From Streptomyces sp. NRRL S-31 (GTDB lineage: Bacteria > Actinomycetota > Actinomycetes > Streptomycetales > Streptomycetaceae), in assembly GCF_000718775.1 (NCBI RefSeq), contig NZ_JOCB01000077.1, positions 1-60,302 of the forward strand: 60,302 nt of DNA, read 5' to 3'. A program made the translations under genes and the position numbers. The notes under the pieces are model-generated. The model did not search any database. It had not been told where the DNA came from and saw only the letters and a program-made list of their open reading frames with translations. This document shows positions 50,757 through 59,350 of the stretch, piece after piece (the stretch's first letter is position 1; each line of letters opens with the position of its first letter).

Positions 50757-52886
50757 ATGAAGCGGACCATACGCACCGCCGCGCTGACGGTGGGCGCGCT
50801 GATCGCCGCGCTCGGCCTGCCGGCCGGCCCGGCACAGGCGGACGCCACCGCGCCGCGCATCGATCTCAGAGTCCTGGTGGTGAGCGACGGTGGTCCGGCC
50901 ACCGACGCCATCGCCGCCGAACTCGACACCGCCGGAACGCCGTACACGAAGGTCGACCTCACGCGCGCCGACCGGCCCACCATCGACGCCGGCTTCCTCG
51001 CCGACACCGTCGACGGCCGGCCGCGCGCCAGGTTCCAGGCCGTCGTCCTGCCCAACGACAACCCGTTCGCGGCCGGCAGCGCCGAGATGAGCGCGCTCGC
51101 CGCCTACGAGCAGACGTACGCGATCCCGCAGGTGGACGCCTACACCTACGCCCGGCCCCAGGTCGGCCTGCAAGTCCCCACCTCGGGCGGCTACTCGGGC
51201 AGCGTCGACGGCGTCCGGGCCCAGGTCACCGCGGCCGGCCGGGCCGGGCCCTTCGGCTACCTCGACGGCGCGGTGCCGTTCGAGGACAACTCGCCCACCG
51301 CCGACGAGAGTTACGCCTACCTGTCGGCGCCCGCCGCCGGGGCCGACTTCACCCCGTACGTGCAGGCGACCGTCCCGGGCACCACCCGGCAGGGCTCCCT
51401 GGTCGGCGAGTACCGGCACGACGGGCGGCGCGAACTGGTCGTCACCTTCGTCTACAACCAGTACCAGCAGCAGTTCCGGCTGCTGGCTCGCGGCATCGTG
51501 GAGTGGATGACCGGCGGGGTGCACCTCGGCGCCTCCCGCAACTACTTCGCCGTCCACGTGGACGACGTGTTCGCCGCCGACGACCGCTGGGACACCCAGC
51601 TCAACTGCACGCCCGGCGACGTCGACTGCGCGGGCGGCGCGGGCACGCCCCACCCGATCCGGATGACCCCGGCGGACGTCGACTACGCCACCGCCTGGCA
51701 GAACAGCCACGGCCTCACCCTCGACCTGGTCTACAACGGGGCCGGCAGCGTCGACCAGCGCGAGGACAACGACGGCGTCGACCAGCTCGCCGACAAGCTG
51801 ATCGCCGACCGTGGCCGGTTCCGCTGGGTCAACCACACCTACACGCACGCCTTCCTCGGCTGCGAGCAGAACGTCACCGTCGTGCCGTGGACCTGCGCCA
51901 CCAACCCGGGCGGCGGCACCAGGTGGGTCAGCCGCGCCACGATCGGCTACGAGATCGCCACCAACCGGGTCTGGGGCCAGGCCGCCGGACTCCCGCTGGA
52001 GACCGACGAACTGGTCACCGGCGAGCACTCCGGGCTGAAGATCCTGCCGCAGCAGCCGCAGGACAACCCCAACCTCGCCCTCGCCCTCGCCGACGACGGC
52101 GTCAAGTGGCTCGCCTCCGACAACTCCCGCGACCCCCAGCAGCGCCAGGTCGGCCCGGCCACCACGGTCTCCCGCTACCCGATGAACGTCTTCTACAACG
52201 CGGGCCGGGCGGCCGAGCAGGTCGACGAGTACAACTGGCTCTACACCAGCCGGGCCCAGGGCGGCAGCGGCATCTGCGAGGACAACCCGGCCACGACCAC
52301 CTGCCTGCCGGCCCCGCTGGACACCGGCACCGGGTTCGGCGACTACATCGTGCCGCTGGAGACCCGCATCGCCCTCGGACACGTCCTGTCCAACGACCCC
52401 AAGCCGCACTTCATCCACCAGTCCAACCTGGCCGAGGACCGCATCGCCTACCCGGTCCTGAGCGGCGTACTGGACGGCTACGACGCCCTGTTCGCGGACA
52501 ACACCCCGGTGGTCAACCTGCGGATGAAGGCCATCGGCGCCGAACTCCAGCGCCGCGCCGCCTGGAAGACCGCCGTCAACGCCGGCCAGGTCACCGCCTA
52601 CCGCGTCGGCGGCACGGTCACCGTGCAGGGGCCGAACGGCACCGCCGTCCCGGCGACCCTGCCCACCGGCACCACCCTCGGCGGCGCCGCCTTCGGCACC
52701 GCGTACGCGGGCGCGGTCTCCGGCTGGACCGCCTCCTCGGGCAGCGCGCTCACCTTCACCCTGCCGTCCACCGCCACCGCGCACGCCGCGAGCGCGGACG
52801 GCACCGCCGCCGCACCCTCCCCGGCCCCGCGCACCAGGGTCCCGGCGGGCGTGACCGAACGGGTTCCGTACACCCCGGACAGCTGA
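50757..52886 (+). CDS. secreted polysaccharide deacetylase-like protein (Agd3/PelA-like)
   Basis: This 709-residue exported protein has a signal peptide (TIRTAALTVGALIAALGLPA). Residues about 30-250 are a beta-rich/flavodoxin-like N-terminal region. The catalytic part has FAVHVDDVFAADD (His267, Asp269, Asp270) and WVNHTYTHAFLGC (His360, His364), the pattern of metal-dependent NodB-fold deacetylases. The HxDD plus HTYTH arrangement and long N-terminal region resemble Agd3 (CE18), which deacetylates fungal galactosaminogalactan, and less closely PelA. A further conserved stretch KPHFIHQSNLAEDR precedes a C-terminal beta domain (about 620-709). ATG 50757 has GGAGGGGA. It heads a same-strand gene set with a PelF-like transferase. 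Confidence 0.75.
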   Translation: MKRTIRTAALTVGALIAALGLPAGPAQADATAPRIDLRVLVVSDGGPATDAIAAELDTAGTPYTKVDLTRADRPTIDAGFLADTVDGRPRARFQAVVLPNDNPFAAGSAEMSALAAYEQTYAIPQVDAYTYARPQVGLQVPTSGGYSGSVDGVRAQVTAAGRAGPFGYLDGAVPFEDNSPTADESYAYLSAPAAGADFTPYVQATVPGTTRQGSLVGEYRHDGRRELVVTFVYNQYQQQFRLLARGIVEWMTGGVHLGASRNYFAVHVDDVFAADDRWDTQLNCTPGDVDCAGGAGTPHPIRMTPADVDYATAWQNSHGLTLDLVYNGAGSVDQREDNDGVDQLADKLIADRGRFRWVNHTYTHAFLGCEQNVTVVPWTCATNPGGGTRWVSRATIGYEIATNRVWGQAAGLPLETDELVTGEHSGLKILPQQPQDNPNLALALADDGVKWLASDNSRDPQQRQVGPATTVSRYPMNVFYNAGRAAEQVDEYNWLYTSRAQGGSGICEDNPATTTCLPAPLDTGTGFGDYIVPLETRIALGHVLSNDPKPHFIHQSNLAEDRIAYPVLSGVLDGYDALFADNTPVVNLRMKAIGAELQRRAAWKTAVNAGQVTAYRVGGTVTVQGPNGTAVPATLPTGTTLGGAAFGTAYAGAVSGWTASSGSALTFTLPSTATAHAASADGTAAAPSPAPRTRVPAGVTERVPYTPDS

Positions 52887-52900
52887 CCGGCGCACCGACC

Positions 52901-52957
52901 GGGGCCGGTCCGGCTGCTCCCGCGCACCCCGCGCACGGGAGCCGGCCGGACGGCCCC
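52901..52957 (+). terminator. long imperfect hairpin between deacetylase and pelF-like genes
   Basis: A roughly 21-bp stem with one bulge (GGGGCCGGTCCGGC... pairing with ...GCCGGACGGCCCC) encloses a 13-nt loop. It could terminate the first gene or attenuate transcription into the glycosyltransferase operon. Confidence 0.5.
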
Positions 52958-53034
52958 GGGTCCCCGCCGCCCGACCGGCGGCCCGGACCCGGACCCGCAC
53001 GACCACCCCACACCTCGGCCGTGGAGCCCCATCG

Positions 53035-54546
53035 ATGCACGTTCAGCACGGCGTGCGCCGCCCCGGCGCCGCGCACGTCACCCTGCTCACCGAAGGCACC
53101 TACCCGCACAGCCATGGCGGCGTGAGCGTCTGGTGCGACCAACTCGTCCAGGGCATGCCCGACCTCGACTTCGACGTCATCGCCGTCACCGGCACCGGAC
53201 GCGAACCCGTCGTCTGGGACCTGCCCGGCCACGTCCGCGACGTGCTCTCCGTGCCCATGTGGGGAGCCCCGCCCGAGGGCCGCCCGCCCCGGGGCCGGGC
53301 CCTGGGCCGGCTCGCCGGCGCCTACGAACGCCTCCTGACCGCGACGCTCGACCCACGTGCCGAGGACGAGTTCCCGGCCGCGCTGTACACGCTGGCCCGG
53401 GCCGCCGCCGACGGCGCGCTGAGCCCGTTCCTGCGCGGCGACCGGGCCGTCACCATCCTCGCCGGGGTGTGGAACCGCCGCGGCCTGCCCGTCCGCGAGG
53501 CCCGGCCCACCCTGCACGACGCGGTCACCGCCACCGCCCTGCTGGAACACGCCCTGCGCCCGCTCGCCGCACCCCCGCCCCGGCACGGCGTGGCCCACGC
53601 GGTCAGCGGCGGGGTGGCCGTACTGCCCGGCCTCGCCGGACTGGAGCGCTACGAGGTCCCGCTGCTGCTCACCGAGCATGGCGTCTACCTGAGGGAACGT
53701 TACCTCGGCTATCGCACCGCCCCCTACCGCTGGCCGGTGAAGGCCGTCGTCCTCGGCTTCTTCCGGCTGCTGGCCGAGGAGAGCTACCGCCGGGCCGCCC
53801 TGATCACCCCCGGCAACCGCTACAACCGGCTGTGGGAGGAACAGGGCGGCGCCGACCCGCGGTCCATCCGCACCGTCTACAACGGCGTGGACCCGGCCGC
53901 CTTCCCGCCCGCCGGACCCGAACCGGACGCGCCCACGCTCAGCTGGGCCGGCCGCGTCGACCCCATCAAGGACCTGGAGACCCTGATCCGCGCCTTCGCC
54001 CTGGTCCGCGCGGACATACCCGAGGCCCGGCTGCGGCTCTTCGGCGGCACACCGCGCGGCGGGGAGGCCTACCGGGAACGCTGCGAGGCCCTCGCCGCCG
54101 ACCTGGGCCACGCCGGCGCCGTCACCTTCGAGGGCCGGGTCGACGACATCAAGGACGCCTACGCCGCCGGGAACGTCGTGATGCTCTCCAGCATCAGCGA
54201 GGGGTTCCCGTTCACCCTCATCGAAGCCATGTCCTGCGGCCGGGCCACCGTCTCCACCGACGTGGGCGGCGTCCGGGAGGCCGTCGGCGACACCGGCCTG
54301 GTCGTCCCGCCGCGCGACCCGGCCCGGATGGCGGCGGCGGCCCTGGAACTGCTCGGCGACGCCGGGCGGCGCCGGGCCATGGGGGAGGCGGCCCGGCTGC
54401 GCGTCATCGAACGGTTCACCCTGCGCCAGACCATCGACACCTTCCGCGCCATCTACCTCGAACTCCCGTACCACGCTAGCCCGCTCACACCGGCGGCCAC
54501 CCGGGAGCACCGGCCGCGGATCGCCGCCGGGAGCCTGGCCGGATGA
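53035..54546 (+). CDS. pelF: PelF-like GT4 family glycosyltransferase
   Basis: This 503-residue cytoplasmic glycosyltransferase has the PelF signature at its start: VTLLTEGTYPHSHGGVSVWC, corresponding to the LLxEGTYPxxxGGVSxW motif of Pel polymerases. The GT-B C-terminal half has LSWAGRVDPIKDLETLIRAF and the nucleotide-sugar motif SSISEGFPFTLIEAMSCGR (E-x7-E). PelF uses UDP-activated hexosamines to build the Pel polymer. Start ATG 53035 has no strong ribosome site. The stop overlaps the next gene by 4 nt (ATGA), so it is coupled to the membrane protein gene. Confidence 0.9.
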   Translation: MHVQHGVRRPGAAHVTLLTEGTYPHSHGGVSVWCDQLVQGMPDLDFDVIAVTGTGREPVVWDLPGHVRDVLSVPMWGAPPEGRPPRGRALGRLAGAYERLLTATLDPRAEDEFPAALYTLARAAADGALSPFLRGDRAVTILAGVWNRRGLPVREARPTLHDAVTATALLEHALRPLAAPPPRHGVAHAVSGGVAVLPGLAGLERYEVPLLLTEHGVYLRERYLGYRTAPYRWPVKAVVLGFFRLLAEESYRRAALITPGNRYNRLWEEQGGADPRSIRTVYNGVDPAAFPPAGPEPDAPTLSWAGRVDPIKDLETLIRAFALVRADIPEARLRLFGGTPRGGEAYRERCEALAADLGHAGAVTFEGRVDDIKDAYAAGNVVMLSSISEGFPFTLIEAMSCGRATVSTDVGGVREAVGDTGLVVPPRDPARMAAAALELLGDAGRRRAMGEAARLRVIERFTLRQTIDTFRAIYLELPYHASPLTPAATREHRPRIAAGSLAG

Positions 54547-55934
54547 GCGGGCCCATGGCGCTGGAACCGGGCGGCGCCGAACAGGACACCCTCGCACTGC
54601 GGCTCGCCGGGACGCCCGCCCGCGGGGACGACCGCACCCTCGCGCTCCGGCTGCCCGGCTCCCTGCCCGACCCCGAGGCGGTGAGCCGGCTGGCCGCCGC
54701 CCTCGCCGACCGGATCGGCCCCGCCGTCCACCCCTACGAGGTGGCCGCGCTGCTGGAGGCCGAAGGGCTGACCGCCGAGCAGATCAAGCAGCGCTACGGC
54801 CACCCCAACCTGTTCTCCCTCGCCACCGCGCTCTACGAACAGGTGCCCCGGACCTTCCCGGAGCCCGCACCGGCGGCCGACCCCTGGCGCCCGGACACCG
54901 TCCGCTGTCTGCTGCGCGGGGTGCTGTTCGCCCTGCCGGGCCTCGCCTACCTGCTCACCGCGCCCGTCTGGCACCCCGGCCGGCACGCCGCCGCGCCCAT
55001 CGTCGCCGGACTGGTCTCCTGGGCGTGGGGCCAGGCGCTCGGCCACCGCGCCCACCTGCGAATGGCGACCGGCCGCCGGGAGGCCGCCCGCACCCTGCTG
55101 ACCGGCGCCCCGCTGGGCGCGGCCCTGGCCACGGCCGCCGCGGCCCCGCTCGCCGGCGGCCGGGCGGTGCTCCTCGCGGCGGCGGCGCAGTCGCTGTACC
55201 TGGCGGCGGCCGGCGTCCTGCTGGTGCTGGCCCGGGAACGGCTGCTGCTCGCCGCGCTCACCCCGCTCGTCGCGGGCGCCGCCGTCCTGCCCTGGTGGGA
55301 ACCCGGCACCCCGCTGCGCACCGGGCTGCCGCTGCTCGCCCTGCTGGCCACCCTCGCCGCCACCGGCCATGCGCTGCGCGGGGCCCTCGCCGTCCCGGCC
55401 GCGTCCGGCGGCAGCCGGCCCCGGCCGCTGTGGTCCCTGCCGTACGGGCTGTTCGGACTGGCCGCCGGGGTGCTGGTGCTGCTGGAAGGGCGGCGCGCAC
55501 CGTACGCGGTGATCGCGCTGACGCTCAGCATGGGCCCCGCCGAATGGCTGCTGTACCGCTACCGGGGCCTGTCGGTGGCCGCGCTGCGCGCCACCGCCAC
55601 GCCCGCCGGTTTCCTGCTCCGCTCCGCCGCGGTCCTCGGCGGCTGCCTGTGCGCCTACCTGCTGCCGCTGCTGCCCGCCGCCTGCCTCACCGGCGCCGCA
55701 CCGGCCACCCTGCTGCTCCTCGCGGCCACCCTGTGGACCGCGCTGCTGCTCCAGGCGTTCGGCACCGCATGGCCGCCGGCCGTCATCTGTCTGGCCGCCG
55801 CCGCGGCGGCCGGCGCGGGAGCGCTCGGCCTGCCGCCCGGCCCGGCCGCCCTGCCGCTGTGTTGCGGCGTCGCCGTCCTGGGCCTCGTGGCGTACGCGCT
55901 GCTGCTGCTCGGCCGGCCCGCCCGGCACGTCTGA
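54543..55934 (+). CDS. polytopic membrane protein of exopolysaccharide locus
   Basis: This 463-residue protein has a cytoplasmic N-terminal domain of about 115 residues (ADRIGPAVHPYEVAALLEAE, IKQRYGHPNLFSLATALYEQ) followed by about eleven to twelve hydrophobic helices. It occupies the place of PelG, the MOP-type exporter that partners PelF, and overlaps pelF by 4 nt. Sequence similarity to PelG is not obvious by eye, so the flippase role is inferred from position and topology. The N-terminal domain is unusual for such exporters. TTG/GTG alternatives exist but ATG 54543 is supported by the overlap. Confidence 0.75.
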   Translation: MSGPMALEPGGAEQDTLALRLAGTPARGDDRTLALRLPGSLPDPEAVSRLAAALADRIGPAVHPYEVAALLEAEGLTAEQIKQRYGHPNLFSLATALYEQVPRTFPEPAPAADPWRPDTVRCLLRGVLFALPGLAYLLTAPVWHPGRHAAAPIVAGLVSWAWGQALGHRAHLRMATGRREAARTLLTGAPLGAALATAAAAPLAGGRAVLLAAAAQSLYLAAAGVLLVLARERLLLAALTPLVAGAAVLPWWEPGTPLRTGLPLLALLATLAATGHALRGALAVPAASGGSRPRPLWSLPYGLFGLAAGVLVLLEGRRAPYAVIALTLSMGPAEWLLYRYRGLSVAALRATATPAGFLLRSAAVLGGCLCAYLLPLLPAACLTGAAPATLLLLAATLWTALLLQAFGTAWPPAVICLAAAAAAGAGALGLPPGPAALPLCCGVAVLGLVAYALLLLGRPARHV

Positions 55935-55985
55935 CGCCGTCCCCGCACCACCCGAAACCACCGACCCACCGGAAGGACCGCCGAG

Positions 55986-56987
55986 TTGACCTCCGTACCG
56001 CTCGCCGCCGTCACCGGAGCCGACGGCTTCATCGGCTCCCACCTCACCGAGGCCCTGGTCGCCTCCGGACACCGGGTCAGAGCCATGGCCCAGTACAACT
56101 CCTTCTCCTCCTACGGCTGGCTGGAGACCCTCGCCCCCGACGTCCTGGAGCACGTGGAGATCGTCCTCGGCGACGTCCGCGACCCCGGCTCGGTCCGCGG
56201 CCTGCTCGACGGCGCCGACGTCGCCTACCACCTGGCCGCCCTGATCGCGATCCCGTACTCCTACCAGGCACCGCACAGTTACGTGGAGACCAACGTCACC
56301 GGCACCCTCAACGTCCTGGAGGCGGTCCGCGCGCTCGGCACGCCCCGGCTGGTGCACACCTCCACCAGCGAGACCTACGGCACCGCGCGGACCGTGCCCA
56401 TCACCGAGGACCACCCGATCAACACCCAGTCCCCGTACGCCGCCTCGAAGGCCGGCGGCGACCGGCTCGCCGACAGCTACCACGCCAGCTTCGGCACCCC
56501 GGTGGTCACCCTGCGGCCGTTCAACACCTTCGGGCCGCGCCAGTCGATGCGCGCGGTCATCCCGACCGTGATCGGCCAGGTCGCGGCGGGGGAGCGCACC
56601 ATCACCCTCGGCGACCTCAGGCCCACCCGGGACTTCACCTTCGTCAGGGACACCGCGCGGGCGTTCCTCGCCGTCGGCTCCGCCCCCGCCGAGCGGGTGG
56701 TCGGCCGCACCTTCAACGCCGGCACGGGCGGCGAGATCTCCGTTGGCGACCTCGTCGCGCTGATCGGCAAGGTGATGGACACCGCCCTCGACGTCCGGGA
56801 GGACGCCGCGCGCATCCGGCCCGCCGACTCCGAGGTGATGCGGCTCGTCGCCGACGCGGGCCGGCTCACCGCGGCCACCGGCTGGCGGCCCGCCCACACC
56901 CTCGAACAGGGCCTCGCCCACACCGCGGAGTTCTTCCGCGACCCGGCCAACCTGGCCCGCTACAAGACCGGCATCTACAACATCTGA
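55986..56987 (+). CDS. NDP-sugar 4,6-dehydratase (LegB-like SDR)
   Basis: This 333-residue extended SDR enzyme has the NAD motif VTGADGFIGSHLTEAL, a LegB-like QYNSFSSYGWLETL stretch, VAYHLAALIAIPYSY, the catalytic VHTSTSETYG and SPYAASKAGGD (Y-x3-K) and the sugar-binding RPFNTFGPRQS. These match LegB-type NDP-N-acetylglucosamine 4,6-dehydratases better than simple UDP-glucose 4-epimerases. It would yield a 4-keto-6-deoxy amino sugar. The start is TTG 55986 preceded by GGAAGGA. It lies 51 nt after the membrane protein gene. Confidence 0.88.
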   Translation: MTSVPLAAVTGADGFIGSHLTEALVASGHRVRAMAQYNSFSSYGWLETLAPDVLEHVEIVLGDVRDPGSVRGLLDGADVAYHLAALIAIPYSYQAPHSYVETNVTGTLNVLEAVRALGTPRLVHTSTSETYGTARTVPITEDHPINTQSPYAASKAGGDRLADSYHASFGTPVVTLRPFNTFGPRQSMRAVIPTVIGQVAAGERTITLGDLRPTRDFTFVRDTARAFLAVGSAPAERVVGRTFNAGTGGEISVGDLVALIGKVMDTALDVREDAARIRPADSEVMRLVADAGRLTAATGWRPAHTLEQGLAHTAEFFRDPANLARYKTGIYNI

Positions 56988-57027
56988 CCCGTCCGGCACG
57001 GCCCCCACCCAACGAAGGAGGAGCCCC

Positions 57028-57741
57028 ATGCACGCAGTGATCCTGGCGGGAGGCAAGGGCGTCCGGCTGCGGCCCTACACCACCGCGCTGCCCAAGCCGC
57101 TCGTGCCGATCGGCGACCAGCACGCCATCCTGGAGATCGTGCTGCGCCAGCTGTCGACCGCGGGCTTCACCCGCTGCACCCTCGCGATAGGCCACCTCGG
57201 CGAGATCATCCGCGCCTACGTCGGCGACGGCTCCCAGTGGGGCATGAGCATCGACTACGCCACCGAGGACAGCCCGCTCGGCACCATGGGACCGCTGCTG
57301 GGCCTGCGGGACCGGCTGCCCGAGAGGTTCCTGGTGATGAACGGCGACATCCTCACCGACCTCGACTACGCCGACGTGCTGCGCCGGCACACCGCGTCGG
57401 GCGCCCCGCTCACCATCGCCACCTATGCCCGCAAGGTGCACATCGACTTCGGCGTGCTCACCACGGACGCCAGCAGGGTGGTCGCGTTCACCGAGAAGCC
57501 CAGCATGGACTACCGCGTCTCCATGGGGGTCTACGGCCTCAGCCGCGCCACCCTGGACGGGTACACGGCGGGTCTGCCGCTCGGCTTCGACGAACTCGTC
57601 CTCGACCTGCTGAAGGCCGACAACCCGCCGCACGCCTACGAGTTCGACGGCTACTGGCTGGACATCGGCCGCCCCGACGACTACGACCGGGCGAACGCCG
57701 AGTTCACCAGCCGCAAGTCCCTGCTGCTCAAGGGAGCCTGA
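57028..57741 (+). CDS. sugar-1-phosphate nucleotidyltransferase
   Basis: This 237-residue nucleotidyltransferase activates a sugar-1-phosphate with an NTP. The signature HAVILAGGKGVRLRPYTTAL with LPKPLVPIGD is at the N-terminus, the metal-binding FLVMNGDILTDLDY near residue 110, and FTEKPSMDYRVSMGVY plus YWLDIGRPDDYDRAN in the substrate half. There is no hexapeptide acetyltransferase domain. ATG 57028 follows GAAGGAGGAG. It lies 40 nt after the dehydratase and 7 nt before the reductase gene. The sugar is likely a hexosamine, by context. Confidence 0.9.
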   Translation: MHAVILAGGKGVRLRPYTTALPKPLVPIGDQHAILEIVLRQLSTAGFTRCTLAIGHLGEIIRAYVGDGSQWGMSIDYATEDSPLGTMGPLLGLRDRLPERFLVMNGDILTDLDYADVLRRHTASGAPLTIATYARKVHIDFGVLTTDASRVVAFTEKPSMDYRVSMGVYGLSRATLDGYTAGLPLGFDELVLDLLKADNPPHAYEFDGYWLDIGRPDDYDRANAEFTSRKSLLLKGA

Positions 57742-57748
57742 GTACCGC

Positions 57749-58645
57749 ATGCGCATCCTCGTCCTCGGCGGCACCGGATACCTGGGCCGCCATGTGGCCG
57801 AGCGGCTGCGCGCCCTGCCCGGCGCGCACGTCCTCGCCGCCGGCCGCCGCACCGCCGGCCTCGGCGCCGACCTCGCCCGGGACCGGCCGGAGCGGCTCGC
57901 CGAGACCCTGGCGGCGGGGGCCCCCGACGCCGTGGTCAACTGCGCGGGCGCCACCGGCGGCGACGCCGTGACCCTGGCCGAGGTCAACGCCCGCGGCCCC
58001 GCCGCGCTCTGCGCGGCGTTGCGCGAGGCGGCCCCCACGGCCCGGCTGGTGCACCTCGGCTCGGCCGCCGAGTACGGGCCGGGCAGTCCGGACACGCCGG
58101 TCACCGAGTCGGCGCCGGCCTGCCCGGTCACGCCGTACGGCGCGACCAAACTGGCGGGCACGGTCGCCGTGACCTCCGCCGCCCTGGACGCGGTGGTGCT
58201 GCGGGTCGGCAACCCGGTCGGCCCCGGGGCGCCCGTGGCGAGCCTGCCCGGCCGGCTGGCCGCCCTGCTCCGCACGGCCGGCCGGGACCCCGGGGCGGTG
58301 CTGCGCCTCGGGGACCTCTCCGCCCACCGCGACTTCGTCGACGTACGGGACGTGGCCCGGGCGGTGGAGTCGGCCGTCACCGCGCCCGGACCGCTGCCGC
58401 CCGTGCTGAACACCGGCGGCGGGAGGGCCGTACCGGTGCGGGAACTGGCGCACGGCCTGGCCCGGCAGGCCGGGTTCCCAGGCACGCTGGAGGAGGGCAC
58501 GGGCGGCTCGGCGCGCTCGGGGCAGGTGTCGTGGCAGTGCTCGGACATCTCCGCCGCCGCCCGGGCGCTGGGCTGGCGGCCGGTGTACACCCTCGACGAC
58601 GCCCTCGCCGCGCTGTGGGCGGCCACCCTGGAGCGGGTGCCGTGA
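57749..58645 (+). CDS. NAD(P)-dependent epimerase/reductase
   Basis: This 298-residue SDR protein has the nucleotide motif RILVLGGTGYLGRHVAERL, NCAGATGG, VHLGSAAEYGPG and the catalytic YGATKLAG (Y-x3-K). It is likely the 4-ketoreductase or epimerase that acts on the product of the LegB-like dehydratase. Its stop overlaps the start of the spherulin-4-like gene by 4 nt (GTGA). The ATG follows GGGAGCC. Stereochemistry of the product cannot be read from sequence. Confidence 0.87.
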   Translation: MRILVLGGTGYLGRHVAERLRALPGAHVLAAGRRTAGLGADLARDRPERLAETLAAGAPDAVVNCAGATGGDAVTLAEVNARGPAALCAALREAAPTARLVHLGSAAEYGPGSPDTPVTESAPACPVTPYGATKLAGTVAVTSAALDAVVLRVGNPVGPGAPVASLPGRLAALLRTAGRDPGAVLRLGDLSAHRDFVDVRDVARAVESAVTAPGPLPPVLNTGGGRAVPVRELAHGLARQAGFPGTLEEGTGGSARSGQVSWQCSDISAAARALGWRPVYTLDDALAALWAATLERVP

Positions 58646-59313
58646 ACCTGCTGGTACCGCTGTACGTGCACCCCGCCGAGGACCCGGGTGCCTGGCACCG
58701 GCTCATCGGGGCGGCGGATCGCACCTGGGCGGTCGTCCTCAACCCGGCCAGCGGGCCCGGCACCGCGCCCGACCCCGCGTACACGGCGGCGGCCCGGGCC
58801 CTGCGCGCCGCCGGGGCCCGGCTGCTCGGCTACGTCGACACCGACTACGGCGTCCGGGACCGGGCCCGGATCACCGAGGAGGTGCGCCGGCACCGCCAGT
58901 GGTACGCGGCCGACGGCTGCTTCCTGGACCGGGTGACCGCCGGCCCGGAGGGCCTGCCCGCCTGCCGCCGACTGGTCCGGGACCTGCGCCGCTCGGGCGC
59001 CGGGACCGTCGTCCTCAATCCGGGCGTCCACCCGGCTCCCGGCTACGTCCGGCTCGCCGACCTGACCGTCACCTTCGAGGGGCACTGGGCCACGTACGTC
59101 TCCTCGTTCACCCGCCCGGCCTGGGCCGCCCGGCACCCGCCCGACCGGGTGTGCCACCTCGTCTACGGCGTGCCCGGGGTCCTCGTCCCGCTCGCCGTGC
59201 GCACCGCGGCCGAGCGGGGCGCGGCGGTGTGCGGACCGGTCACGGGCGGACCCCCCAATCCCTGGGCCGCGCTGACCCCGGCGCTGGCCGGCGCGGACGG
59301 TGTGGAAGGCTGA
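58642..59313 (+). CDS. spherulin-4 family glycoside hydrolase (GH135/Sph3-like)
   Basis: This 223-residue TIM-barrel-like protein follows the spherulin-4 pattern: NLLVPLYVHPAEDPGAWHRL at the start, VVLNPASGPG, LGYVDTDYGVRD, WYAADGCFLDRV and VVLNPGVHPAPGY. In GH135 Sph3 the acid in the DGxFxD stretch is catalytic; here it is DGCFLDRV. Sph3 hydrolyses galactosaminogalactan-type polymers. No signal peptide is present, unlike Sph3, so it would act inside the cell or be released otherwise. GTG 58642 overlaps the reductase stop, which fixes the start. Confidence 0.85.
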   Translation: MNLLVPLYVHPAEDPGAWHRLIGAADRTWAVVLNPASGPGTAPDPAYTAAARALRAAGARLLGYVDTDYGVRDRARITEEVRRHRQWYAADGCFLDRVTAGPEGLPACRRLVRDLRRSGAGTVVLNPGVHPAPGYVRLADLTVTFEGHWATYVSSFTRPAWAARHPPDRVCHLVYGVPGVLVPLAVRTAAERGAAVCGPVTGGPPNPWAALTPALAGADGVEG

Positions 59314-59350
59314 GCCCCCCGCACGCGCGCAACGGGAGGCAGCGACCGGC

